Notes: generated by a model from the letters alone, not told the origin. 64,000 nucleotides of DNA from Gordonibacter sp. 28C (GCF_003339845.1 NZ_PPTR01000002.1:1-64000), one strand, 5' to 3'; positions 55,188-63,735 are shown, counted from the first letter of the stretch. Translations and numbers: made by a program.

Positions 55188-57587
55188 TTACTCGGCGCGA
55201 TAGTCGTAGAAGCTGGGCTCGTCGCTCTTGTGCGACGGGCCGTGCGTGTAGCCGTTGGTGGCCGTCACCTGGTAGGTGGGCATGTCCTCGGGCTTGGTGT
55301 TGTCGGGCGTGCAAGGGTACACCTTCGCCATGCCGCACTTGATGGGCGCGCCGTAGCCCGAGTCCCCGTTCTCGCACATGGGGATGAGGTTGTTCGGGTT
55401 GCAGTCGAACACGCCGAAGAGGCTTGGCTCGGCGGCTTCCTGCTCGGGGAACCACCAACCGTGCTCGGTGGACACGACGCGCGGATCAAGCGTCGCGTTC
55501 AAACGCACGACCTGGCGGCACTTGCCCATCTGGTTCTCGATCCAAGCCCACTCGCCCTCGTGCAGCCCGTACTTCGCCGCCGTTTCCGGATGGATGTCGA
55601 AGTACGGCACCGGGTGCAGCTCGCGGCTCGTGGTGTTCGCCTGGCGCCATTCGGAGTGGAAGAACTCGAACGAGCGCTTGCCGGTGGTGAGCACGAGCGG
55701 GTACTCCTCGGCCAGCTCGGGCGTGGCGACCGGGCTGGTGGGCGGCTCCTCGTAGTACGGCAGCGCGTCCACGCCCCAGCTGTCGAACAGGCTGATGTAG
55801 AACTCGTAGCGGCCCGTGGGCGTCATGAAGCCGGGCTGGCCGTCGGGGCGCAGCAGGCCCTTCTCGTACTTGTAGTAGCGGAAGTCGTTGTAGATCATAC
55901 CGCCCTGGTCTTCCAGCTCCTCCATGGTGAAGCCGCAGTTGCCAACCTGAAGACGCCAGTTCATGTAATCGCGAGGTTCCTTGACCCACTCGGGCCATGC
56001 GTCGGGGTTCAGACGGTGGCCCAGATCGATCATGATCTGCTCGTCCTCCTTCGCCTCGTAGAAGCTGGAGCACTTCGTGAGCGAGCGGACCGGATCGAAC
56101 CACACGCGGATGCAGTCGCGCTCGTTGGACATGGCGCAAGGCAGGAGCAAGTCGGCGCAGGCCACGGCGAACGGGGTCTTGAACAGATCGACCACGCAGA
56201 TGAACGGCACGTTTTTCATGGCGCGGTAGATACGCGGGGCGTCCTGGCCCATGTTGGTGATGGGGTTGGCCGACTGGATCCACAGCATGTTGACGGGGCG
56301 CGGGTCGCCCTTCTCGTCCAGACCGGTCTCGCACGCCACGAGGATGCAGTCGGACTGGGACGACGCCGTGAAGCCGTATTTCTTCAAGTTGTACTTGGAG
56401 TTGCCCAAACGCTTCTCGACCATGCCCTCCTTCAGGTACTCGATGCCGGAGTTGTAGCCGAACTCCAGACCGCATGCCTGGTCGATGAGGATGTTGCCGC
56501 CCGGGTTGTCGATGTTGCCCGTGATGCCGGCCAGACATGCGATGGCGTGGGCCGTAGGCGTGCCGATCTTCGACATGTCCACGGCGAGGCCCCACTGGAT
56601 GGTGGACGGGTGCGCACCGGCGTAGAAACGCGCGGCCTCCACGATGAGCTCGGGCTCGACCCAGCATATCTCGGCTACCTTCTCAACCGGGTAGTCCTTC
56701 ACGCGTTCGGCCAGCGCCTCGTAGCCGTACGTCCACTTGTCGATGAAGTCGTGGTCAACCAGGTCCTCGCCGATGATGACGTTCATCATGCCGAGCGCCA
56801 GCGCGGCGTCGGTGCCGGGGCGCAGGCGCAGCCAGTACTTCGACTTCGAGGCGATCCACGTGAGCTGCGGGTCGATGGTAACGAGCTCGCTGCCGCGCTT
56901 CATGGCCTCGACGATCCAGTGGCCGAGGAATGCGTCGGAGTTGCACACGACCGGGTTCGTGCCCCAGATGACGACGCACTCGGGAATCTGCCACTCGGGG
57001 TCGTTCTCGTAGCGCTCGGGACGGAACTGGCTCATGTCGGCCACCCACTGGTTGCCCATGACCACGTAGCAGAGCGCCGTGCGGGGCAGCATGCACGAGT
57101 CGCCCGAGAGGAAGCACAGAGTGAGGTCGGGACCGCCGAAGTTCGCGTACTGGTTGTGTGCAATGACTTGCGACACGTTGCGGCCGGTGCCGATCATGGA
57201 GATGATGGACTCGGGTCCGTCCTTCTCCTGGAACTCGCGCACCTTCTGCTCGATGAGGTCGTACGCCTCGTCCCAGCTCACGCGCTCCCACTTGTCCTCG
57301 CCGCGCTCTCCCGCCCGCTTCATGGGATGGCGCAGGCGCTCCTCATGGTTCACGAGCTCGGGTAGCTCGAGACAGCGCATGCACAAACGGCCCTGGTTGA
57401 ACGGGCTGTTCGGATCGCCCTCCACCTTCACCAGCTTGCCGTCGTCATCGGTGTAGAAGATAACCTGGCAGCCCTCGTGGCAGCCCGGGCCCGACCACAT
57501 GGTCGTGCGCGTGGCGGTGAGGTCGCCCTCCTTCCAGTGCAGCTTCTTCGGGTACAGGTCCATGTTGTACTCGTTGTTGTACTCCAT
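55188..57587 (-). CDS. Cassette 5 catalytic subunit: molybdopterin oxidoreductase, pyrogallol-transhydroxylase/catechol-dehydroxylase-like
   Basis: A 799-residue cytosolic enzyme with CHEGC and CMRC as N-terminal Fe-S candidates. It departs from the others at the metal site: where they read A-C-Y, this reads D-S-C-M (SGDSCMLPR, Cys165, preceded by Asp163-Ser164). Pyrogallol transhydroxylase uses an Asp-Ser pair with Ser as Mo ligand, so this member may differ in chemistry. The C-terminal tail after the pterin-binding blocks (EHGWWFPEQ) is longer than usual. AGAGGACAAGG lies before the ATG. Confidence 0.9.
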   Translation of the reverse strand: MEYNNEYNMDLYPKKLHWKEGDLTATRTTMWSGPGCHEGCQVIFYTDDDGKLVKVEGDPNSPFNQGRLCMRCLELPELVNHEERLRHPMKRAGERGEDKWERVSWDEAYDLIEQKVREFQEKDGPESIISMIGTGRNVSQVIAHNQYANFGGPDLTLCFLSGDSCMLPRTALCYVVMGNQWVADMSQFRPERYENDPEWQIPECVVIWGTNPVVCNSDAFLGHWIVEAMKRGSELVTIDPQLTWIASKSKYWLRLRPGTDAALALGMMNVIIGEDLVDHDFIDKWTYGYEALAERVKDYPVEKVAEICWVEPELIVEAARFYAGAHPSTIQWGLAVDMSKIGTPTAHAIACLAGITGNIDNPGGNILIDQACGLEFGYNSGIEYLKEGMVEKRLGNSKYNLKKYGFTASSQSDCILVACETGLDEKGDPRPVNMLWIQSANPITNMGQDAPRIYRAMKNVPFICVVDLFKTPFAVACADLLLPCAMSNERDCIRVWFDPVRSLTKCSSFYEAKEDEQIMIDLGHRLNPDAWPEWVKEPRDYMNWRLQVGNCGFTMEELEDQGGMIYNDFRYYKYEKGLLRPDGQPGFMTPTGRYEFYISLFDSWGVDALPYYEEPPTSPVATPELAEEYPLVLTTGKRSFEFFHSEWRQANTTSRELHPVPYFDIHPETAAKYGLHEGEWAWIENQMGKCRQVVRLNATLDPRVVSTEHGWWFPEQEAAEPSLFGVFDCNPNNLIPMCENGDSGYGAPIKCGMAKVYPCTPDNTKPEDMPTYQVTATNGYTHGPSHKSDEPSFYDYRAE

Positions 57588-57829
57588 ACCTTGTCCTCTC
57601 TTCCCTCGTCTTGTGGGGATCGCCGAACGCCTAGCGAATGCGACCGTTCGTCGAATAGCGCCATTCTAGGGAGGACGCTTGCGCTTGCGATACGGAGGAA
57701 CCTCCAAAAAAGAGGAGGACTTTTTGGAACAACCTCTATAGGCTGGCGAAACCGCCGTTTCCTATACTGCTCGTGGATCGGTCCGCGCTACCCGAGCAGT
57801 ACAGGATCTTAAGAAAGAGAGGCTTGACC
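57588..57829. promoter_or_regulatory. Divergent control region, cassette 5 / zinc ribbon
   Basis: An imperfect 42-base dyad (57695-57736; CCAAAAA at 57704-57710 against TTTTTGG at 57721-57727, flanked by GAGG and CCTC) lies midway and is a candidate operator. TAGAAT (57663-57668, minus) and TATACT (57763-57768, plus) are possible -10 elements without clear -35 boxes. Confidence 0.45.
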
Positions 57830-58039
57830 ATGTGTTTTAGACCTACGGCAGTTGAGCTCAACAAGAAGTGCCCCCAGTGCGGGCATTCTTGCGAACCGGC
57901 CGCGACCGCCTGCCCCCAATGCGGCGCCGAGCTGCCCGCCACGGCAGGAGCTCCCGGCGCTCCGGGAGCCCCGGGTGCACCTAAAGCACCGGGCGCTCCG
58001 GCGACCCCGGCGGCGCCCAAGGCTCCGGGACAGAACTAA
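57830..58039 (+). CDS. Zinc-ribbon protein with collagen-like tail (family copy 6)
   Basis: A 69-residue protein with a CPQCG/CPQCG zinc ribbon in the middle and a C-terminal tail of Gly-Ala-Pro-type triplets (GAPGAPGAPGAP and similar). It keeps only the first N-terminal cysteine (MCFRPTA), so it lacks the four-cysteine head of the other copies. AAAGAGAGG precedes the ATG at 57830. It is divergent from cassette 5 and is followed by a complex inverted repeat and an MFS gene. Confidence 0.72.
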   Translation: MCFRPTAVELNKKCPQCGHSCEPAATACPQCGAELPATAGAPGAPGAPGAPKAPGAPATPAAPKAPGQN

Positions 58040-58043
58040 CGCC

Positions 58044-58153
58044 TCCGTAGGGGCGCTCTCCAGAGCGCCCGTTCCGGCGAAGCCGGAAAAGCAACCGACG
58101 TTCGCGTTCTCGCGCTCCGCGCGAGCGGGCGCTCTGGAGAGCGCCCCTACGGA
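58044..58153. repeat. Compound inverted repeat (MITE/REP-like)
   Basis: Two perfect 28-base arms (58044-58071 and 58126-58153, starting TCCGTAGGGGCGCTC) are inverted around 54 bases. Each arm is itself a near-palindrome (GGGCGCTCT-CC-AGAGCGCCC), and the centre has two more hairpins (TTCCGGC/GCCGGAA; CTCGCG/CGCGAG). It lies between a zinc-ribbon and an MFS gene; no second copy was noticed in this window. Confidence 0.75.
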
Positions 58154-58208
58154 TGGCGCAGGCCGTTGACGGCGGTCAAGGGGAATTCACTACATCAAAG
58201 GAGGGAAC

Positions 58209-59438
58209 ATGACAGAGAAGAGCAAAACCGGAAGCGCGTGGCTGAATTTCGTCCTCGTTTTCGTCATGGGAGCCGTATTCGCCATCGGCTTCTTCAAGGT
58301 TCCGCCCGCCATGGGAAGTCTCATGGAGTACTTCCAATGCGGCTTGGGCGAGGCTGGTTGGTTCATGTCCGCATGCTCGGTCGCAGGCACGATCATCGCA
58401 TTCGCGACTGGCGCCATCCAAACGAAGATCGGCCCGAAGGGCATGCTCGTGGCGGCGCTCGTGTGCATGGCGCTCGACTCGCTCGTGGGCGTGCTCGCGC
58501 CCAACGTCGAGGTGTTCATCGCGTCGCGCTTCATCGGCGGCCTGGGCAACGGCTTCTTGGCCACGGCCGGCCCCACGCTCATCGCGTTGCTGTTCAAAGA
58601 CCCCGCCAAGCGCGGCCTGCCGAACTCCATCTGGGCTTGCTGGACCGCCGCGGGATCGCTCATCATGCTGAACTTCTACGCGCTGATCCTAAGCGCGACC
58701 GGCAGCTGGCAGGGCGTGTGGTGGGTCTGCCTCGCCATCGTGGTCGTCGGCCTGCTCCTCACCGTATTCTGCATCCGCATCGACCATGCCGAGGAGATGG
58801 AGATGGTCGCGGCGGGCGGCGACGTCAAGCCGTGGGCGGGCCTCACGTCCCTGAACTCCTGGCTGCTGGTCATCGTGTTCGCCTGCTTCGCGTTCATCTT
58901 CTCGGTGTGGTCGGCCATGGCGCCCACCTACCTGCAGACGCCACTCGTGGGCATGGACATGGCCGCCGCAAACTCCGTGTCGTCCATCACCACCGTCACC
59001 GGCATCGTGGGCTCGCTGATCATCGGCGTGGTGCTGAGCAAGGTGAAGAACCAGCCGCTCGTGCTGGTGGGAACCATGGTGCTGTGCACCGTGGCCGGCG
59101 TCATCCAGTTCGTGTTCACCGGCCAGGCCATGATCATCGTCGTCGCCGTGCTCGTGGGCCTGTTCACCAACATCGTGCCGCCAGCGCTGTTCTCGAACGC
59201 GCAATGGGCGGCCAAAACCCCGGCCGGCGTCGCGTTGGTCATGGCGGCGCTGCCCATCGGCTCCAACTTCGGCGGCATCCCCGCCGCTCCCATCGCGGGA
59301 GCCATCGTGGAATCCACGGGCAGCTGGGCCATGGTGGCCGTGCCGCTCGGCATCGTGGGCCTCATCGGCCTTGTGTGCTCCATCGTGTTCATGGCGCGCT
59401 GCAGCAAGTACGCCACCGGCACTGCCCGCGAGCAGTAA
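58209..59438 (+). CDS. MFS transporter
   Basis: A 409-residue, twelve-helix major facilitator (first helix WLNFVLVFVMGAVFAIGFF) preceded by AAAGGAGGGAAC. Different in sequence from the cassette transporters. It lies between cassettes 5 and 6 in the opposite direction to both; cassette 6 has no transporter of its own, so it may serve either. Substrate unknown. Confidence 0.88.
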   Translation: MTEKSKTGSAWLNFVLVFVMGAVFAIGFFKVPPAMGSLMEYFQCGLGEAGWFMSACSVAGTIIAFATGAIQTKIGPKGMLVAALVCMALDSLVGVLAPNVEVFIASRFIGGLGNGFLATAGPTLIALLFKDPAKRGLPNSIWACWTAAGSLIMLNFYALILSATGSWQGVWWVCLAIVVVGLLLTVFCIRIDHAEEMEMVAAGGDVKPWAGLTSLNSWLLVIVFACFAFIFSVWSAMAPTYLQTPLVGMDMAAANSVSSITTVTGIVGSLIIGVVLSKVKNQPLVLVGTMVLCTVAGVIQFVFTGQAMIIVVAVLVGLFTNIVPPALFSNAQWAAKTPAGVALVMAALPIGSNFGGIPAAPIAGAIVESTGSWAMVAVPLGIVGLIGLVCSIVFMARCSKYATGTAREQ

Positions 59439-59539
59439 CGATGCCGCACCGCATCGCTTCGGGCTCTCAAGCGTCCGAAGCCAAATCTGACGTTTCGCGG
59501 ACCCGAAGCAACCCCTGAGCACCGAGCCCGCTGAACCAG

Positions 59540-59571
59540 AACCGCCGCATGCCGCAAGGCCTGCGGCGGTT
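59540..59571. terminator. Bidirectional hairpin between convergent genes
   Basis: AACCGCCGCA (59540-59549) pairs with TGCGGCGGTT (59562-59571) around a 12-base loop, between the MFS stop and the end of cassette 6. Short T-runs are present on either side. Confidence 0.55.
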
Positions 59572-59642
59572 TGTCGCTGGAATGCCGGAACACCTTATAA
59601 TTCTGGTCGCACTATTCGCGACATGCAGCCTTGCCTCGCCCC

Positions 59643-59867
59643 TTAGGAGGGGCGATCCGCACCGGCGCTCTCCTCATCCTCGAGCCCCAGGATCGAACCG
59701 GTGCCCACCGGCGCGAAGGCGACGGCGCCGCATTGCCGGCACGCGCCCGTGGCGGCATCGACCTCGCCTCCGCAGACGAGACACGGGATGGACGGAGGCG
59801 GCGTGTACAAGGGGCTCTCGGGGTCGAACTTCCCGCAGCGGCCGCACATCGTGCAGGGATAGCACAT
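59643..59867 (-). CDS. Small cysteine-rich zinc-ribbon protein (family copy 7)
   Basis: A 74-residue protein with MCYPCTMCGRCGKF (cysteines 2, 5, 8, 11) and CLVCG/CRQCG ribbon pairs, then an acidic tail. It begins 10 bases after the FKBP gene and closes cassette 6, exactly as copy 4 closes cassette 4. A short stem TCGCCCCT/AGGGGCGA overlaps its stop (59636-59655) and may end the transcript. Confidence 0.75.
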   Translation of the reverse strand: MCYPCTMCGRCGKFDPESPLYTPPPSIPCLVCGGEVDAATGACRQCGAVAFAPVGTGSILGLEDEESAGADRPS

Positions 59868-59877
59868 GGCGCAACCC

Positions 59878-60312
59878 CTACGTCAAATCCACGAGCTCGA
59901 CCCAGTACTCGAGAGTCTTGCCCGCGTATGGGTGGTTGAGATCGATCTTCACGGCGTCCTTCGTGGCATCGACGATCGAGGCCGGCTTGGCCGCCAGCCC
60001 ATCGGCGCTCTGCCACATGACCATCGTGCCCTCCTTCATATCGTAACCGTGGTCGAGCACCGAGCGCGGATACCAACGCACGAGCTTCGGGTCGGCCTCT
60101 CCGTAACCTTCCTCGGGAGGGATGACCAGCGTGCAGCTATCCCCCACCTCCAGCACGTCGAGCGCTCGCTCGACGCCCTTCGGAACCCGATGGGCACCTA
60201 TACGCACCGCAAGCGGCTCGTCTTGGGACCGATCGTCGTGGGGCAGCTCCCCCGCCACGCCACCTCGATAGCGTATATACGCCGTCCTGCCCGCTCGATC
60301 GAAGCTCTTCAT
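59878..60312 (-). CDS. SlyD-type FKBP peptidyl-prolyl isomerase
   Basis: A 144-residue relative of the cassette 4 FKBP: TAYIRYRGGVAGELPHDDRS near the start, IPPEEGYGEADPKLV before the insert-in-flap domain, and IDLNHPYAGKTLEYWVEL at the end. No His-rich tail. The ATG at 60312 follows GGAAGGCGGG. Repetition of the same gene in the same position of a second cassette supports a dedicated folding or metal-insertion role. Confidence 0.88.
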   Translation of the reverse strand: MKSFDRAGRTAYIRYRGGVAGELPHDDRSQDEPLAVRIGAHRVPKGVERALDVLEVGDSCTLVIPPEEGYGEADPKLVRWYPRSVLDHGYDMKEGTMVMWQSADGLAAKPASIVDATKDAVKIDLNHPYAGKTLEYWVELVDLT

Positions 60313-60352
60313 AGCATCCCGCCTTCCAGCGCGCATGCGCGCGCCTTTCCAT

Positions 60353-60383
60353 CGGGTGCCCGCCCCAGGCGTGCGGGCACCCG
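60353..60383 (-). other. Hairpin between ferredoxin and FKBP genes, cassette 6
   Basis: CGGGTGCCCGC (60353-60363) pairs perfectly with GCGGGCACCCG (60373-60383) around a 9-base loop, 24 bases past the ferredoxin stop, with no U-tract. Confidence 0.6.
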
Positions 60384-60406
60384 CTCCGTTCGTCCTTGCA
60401 ACGAAC

Positions 60407-60910
60407 CTAGAGGATCTCCCCGATCACGTCCGATTCGTCGATCTCGCCGACCTTGGCGTCATGGCGATGGGCGCCGAACGCGGCCACGCCGGTGGCCTTC
60501 ACCTCCACGTGAGCCGCTCGGTGATCGCCACCCCGATCCACGTGAACGAACTCGCCTCGCGCCTCACGGGGCAGGTACTGAGGCACGACGAGCAGCTGCT
60601 TGGGTTTGTCGGCGAGACGCTTCGCCAACTCCTCCACCTCGCCGTAGCGCATGACGTTGGCCAGGCAGTGGTGCACGCAGATGGGCTCGCGACCCTGACC
60701 CGTGCGGTCCGCGCACAGATCGCACAGATCGGTGGGTAGCGGGAAGTAGTTGAAGTTCCAGTTGTCCTCATCTATAGCCCACGGGCCGTCCGCGTGCACG
60801 GAGATGCCCGTCTTGCCCACCGGGTAACCGTGCTCTTCCTTGCAGGAAACCTGGCACGAGCCGCAGTTCGTGCAGTATTCGTAATCGATCAATAGTCCGT
60901 ACGTCGCCAT
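60407..60910 (-). CDS. Cassette 6 ferredoxin-like subunit with C-terminal extension
   Basis: A 167-residue protein with CTNCGSCQVSC and CDLC-x11-C-x3-C, two predicted [4Fe-4S] clusters, then about 50 extra residues (after VPQYLPREARGEF) rich in His and acidic residues. Only this and the cassette 4 protein carry such a tail, and only these two operons have the FKBP gene. The ATG is 2 bases after the catalytic stop. Confidence 0.9.
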   Translation of the reverse strand: MATYGLLIDYEYCTNCGSCQVSCKEEHGYPVGKTGISVHADGPWAIDEDNWNFNYFPLPTDLCDLCADRTGQGREPICVHHCLANVMRYGEVEELAKRLADKPKQLLVVPQYLPREARGEFVHVDRGGDHRAAHVEVKATGVAAFGAHRHDAKVGEIDESDVIGEIL

Positions 60911-60912
60911 GT

Positions 60913-63279
60913 TCACACCAGCTTTCCGAATTTTTCCCAAACGAAGTCCATGTCGGTGTCGTAGCTTTCGGACACGGGCTCGATGTTGCAGATGAGGCAC
61001 TTGTTAGGCGCGCCGAAACCGAGCTTGCCCATATGGCCGTTTGGAAGGAGGTTGTTGATGTTGCAGCGGAAGTTGCCGTAGAGGTTGGGCTCGCTGCCGT
61101 CTTCCTCGGGAAACCACCAGCCGTGCTGCGCGTGAACGGTCTTCTCGTCCACGATCTCGGACACCTTCGCCTTCATGAAGCATTCGCCGAACATGTTCCA
61201 CAGGCGCACCCACTGGCCGTCGGCCACGCCGTAGCGCTTGGCCGTGGCGGGATTGACTTCCACGATGGGGTTGGGATTGAGCTCGCGAAGATACGGGATC
61301 TGACGATGCTCGGAATGGAAGAACGCCGTGGTGCGAGCGCCGGTGGTCAGGATAAGCGGGTATTTCTCGACAAGCTCCGGCTTGCTCACCGGGCTGAATT
61401 CAGGCTCGAGGTAGTACGGCAGCGGGTCCTCGCCGAACTGGTTGTACGCCGTCGACCACAACTCGACGCGCCCCGTAGGAGTAGCGAAACCGGGCTGGCC
61501 GTCCGGGCGCAGAAGCCCCTTCTCGTACTTGTAGTAGTCGATGGGCACCTGCGCCACCACGCATTGAGAAACACGGTCGAAGTACTCCCCGTGCTCTTCC
61601 ACGCCCAAGCGGAACGCCTCCACCAGTTCGTGCTCGTTAGCCCACTTTGCAAAGCGCTCGGGATGCAGGAACTTGCCTAAACGGTACGCGAGTTCCATGT
61701 CGGAAGGCAAATTGCCGCAATCGATGGCCTTGTGCATGAAACCCGCCGTCACCGTGCAGGGAGCGTAGTGAGTGAACACGGTGCCCTCGCGCTCGGCCAC
61801 CGTGGCGATGGGCAGGAACAAATCGCATGTGGCCTGGATCGAGGCGTTCATGAACGTGTCGATGCCGATGCAGAATTCCAGCCTCTCAATAAGGGCGTCG
61901 TGCCAGCGCTTCGGCTCCATAGAGCAGTTGGTCAGCGCGTTGTCGCCCATGTAGAAACCCATGCGGATGGGATACGGCTCGTCGGTTTCGAGCGTTTCCA
62001 GCATCCGGTCAACCTGCGAGTTCAAGATCATGTTGCAGTACGCCGGATACTCGGCCATGCCGATCATCTTTTGGAACAACTCGTCGGGAATGCACTCCTT
62101 GTAGCCGAAGCCCAGCTCGTTGTGACCGGCGTCGGCGCCGGGAAGCAGCTGGCCGCCCGGACGGTCCAGGTTGCCGGTGATGGCCTGCAGCGAGATGATG
62201 CACTGGCTGTTCTGCATGCCGTCGGTTTTCTGATCGACAGCGAGGCCCCACATGATAGCGGCTGGTTTCGCCGCGGCGTACATGCGGGCGGCGGCGTAGA
62301 TCTTCTCGACCGGAACCTCGCAGATCTCAGCCGCCTTATCGGGAGGCATCGTCCGCACGCGTTCGGCCAGCTGCTCGAATCCGTAGCACCAGTACTCCAC
62401 GAAATCATGATCGTACAAATCCTCGTCGATGATGATGTTGAGCATGGCCATGGCCAGCGCCGTGTCGGTGCCGCTGCGCAGCTGCAAGTGGATGTCGGCA
62501 CGCGCTGAAAGCCAGTTCACACGCGGGTCTATCTGGATGATGCGCGTGCCGCGCCGCATAGCGTCGACCACCGCATGCCCGAAGAATCCGTCGGGGTTCG
62601 ATTCGAGCGGCGCCTTGCCCCACATAACGATGCACTCGGTGAGCTCATAGCGCTCGTCGTCCCAGCGGCCGGGAAGCGCGCCGGAGTAGTCCCACTCGGC
62701 GTACGTCGTGCCCGTGATATAAGCGGCGGCGGCCAGGCGCGGGGTATAGCAGGCATAGCCCGACTGCATGTAGCAGTAGTTCGGGGTGCCGAACACCATG
62801 GTGGGATACAGCGACATCGTGCCGCCCTCGCGGCCGGTGCCGGACATGCCGATGATGGATTCGGGGCCGTATTCGGCGCAGATGCGCTCGTAGTTCTCCT
62901 TGACGATGGCAAAGGCCTCGTCCCATGAGCATTCCTCCCACGACTCCGCCTTGCCACGATCGGCGCGGTCGCGCTTCAGCGGCGTCAAAACGCGCGCCGG
63001 ATTGTAGACGTAGTCCTTGAGCGCGATGCACCGCGGGCACAGGCGGCCCTGCGTGACCGGATGGTTCTCGTCGCCCTCCACCTTGACCAGGCGTCCTTCG
63101 TCGTTGACGTACAGCTTGAGGCCGCAACCGACCGGATGGCAGCCGGGAGGCGACCAGGGGCACGTGCGTGTCACCGTCATGCCGTCCTCCTCGTAGCGCC
63201 AAGGCTTGCCGAGGTCGTTCACGTCTGCAAGTGTGTCGAGCTTCACCGCTTTCGCGGCCCTGTAGTCTTCTTCCCGCAT
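60913..63279 (-). CDS. Cassette 6 catalytic subunit: molybdopterin oxidoreductase, catechol-dehydroxylase-like
   Basis: A 788-residue cytosolic enzyme of the CHPVGC subtype, closely related in layout to the cassette 4 enzyme (AVKLDTLADVNDLGKPWRYE at the N terminus). CPRC supplies the second cysteine pair. The candidate metal ligand is Cys177 in SGYACYTPR. The ATG at 63279 has GAAGGAGAG upstream; 36 in-frame codons before it are not conserved. The cassette 7 ferredoxin gene ends only 108 bases upstream on the same strand, so readthrough is likely. Confidence 0.9.
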   Translation of the reverse strand: MREEDYRAAKAVKLDTLADVNDLGKPWRYEEDGMTVTRTCPWSPPGCHPVGCGLKLYVNDEGRLVKVEGDENHPVTQGRLCPRCIALKDYVYNPARVLTPLKRDRADRGKAESWEECSWDEAFAIVKENYERICAEYGPESIIGMSGTGREGGTMSLYPTMVFGTPNYCYMQSGYACYTPRLAAAAYITGTTYAEWDYSGALPGRWDDERYELTECIVMWGKAPLESNPDGFFGHAVVDAMRRGTRIIQIDPRVNWLSARADIHLQLRSGTDTALAMAMLNIIIDEDLYDHDFVEYWCYGFEQLAERVRTMPPDKAAEICEVPVEKIYAAARMYAAAKPAAIMWGLAVDQKTDGMQNSQCIISLQAITGNLDRPGGQLLPGADAGHNELGFGYKECIPDELFQKMIGMAEYPAYCNMILNSQVDRMLETLETDEPYPIRMGFYMGDNALTNCSMEPKRWHDALIERLEFCIGIDTFMNASIQATCDLFLPIATVAEREGTVFTHYAPCTVTAGFMHKAIDCGNLPSDMELAYRLGKFLHPERFAKWANEHELVEAFRLGVEEHGEYFDRVSQCVVAQVPIDYYKYEKGLLRPDGQPGFATPTGRVELWSTAYNQFGEDPLPYYLEPEFSPVSKPELVEKYPLILTTGARTTAFFHSEHRQIPYLRELNPNPIVEVNPATAKRYGVADGQWVRLWNMFGECFMKAKVSEIVDEKTVHAQHGWWFPEEDGSEPNLYGNFRCNINNLLPNGHMGKLGFGAPNKCLICNIEPVSESYDTDMDFVWEKFGKLV

Positions 63280-63387
63280 CTTGCTCTCCTTCTCGTTGTT
63301 GCATACTCGTCGCATCCGCGCGAAGGAACCGGGCTCGGCATGGTAGCCGGACCCTTTCCCCGTCCAAACAGGCGGGCGCAACGCCAC

Positions 63388-63735
63388 TTAGTACTGGTAG
63401 GGCAACGGGGCGAACAGCACCTGGTTGGGCTTTTCCTCCAACTCCCGCGCCAATTCCTCGACCGTGCCGTACTGCATGACGCCTGCCAGGCAGTGGTGCA
63501 CGCAGCTGGGCTGCTTGCCCTTCGCCGTGCGCGCGGCGCACAGGTCGCACAGGCGGGTGGGCACGGGTATCTTGTTCCAGTTGAACTTGCCGTCGCCACA
63601 CTCCCACGGGCCGTCGTCAAGTAGATGGATACCCCATTGCCCTACGGGAATCTTGTGCTCTTCTTTGCAGGCCACCTCGCACGACTGGCAACCCGTGCAG
63701 AACTCGTAATCGATGAGCAGTCCGTAAGCAGCCAT
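63388..63735 (-). CDS. Cassette 7 ferredoxin-like electron-transfer subunit
   Basis: A 115-residue protein with CTGCQSCEVAC and CDLC-x11-C-x3-C, two predicted [4Fe-4S] clusters. It lacks the long tail of the cassette 4 and 6 proteins. Its ATG directly abuts the stop of the partial catalytic gene. No FKBP or zinc-ribbon gene follows; cassette 6 starts instead. Confidence 0.9.
   Translation of the reverse strand: MAAYGLLIDYEFCTGCQSCEVACKEEHKIPVGQWGIHLLDDGPWECGDGKFNWNKIPVPTRLCDLCAARTAKGKQPSCVHHCLAGVMQYGTVEELARELEEKPNQVLFAPLPYQY

Noticed and set aside
59571-59601. Plus-strand TTGTCG-19-TATAAT promoter after the MFS gene
   Set aside because: Nothing codes downstream on that strand. An antisense RNA to cassette 6 is conceivable, but the spacer is long and no RNA structure supports it.
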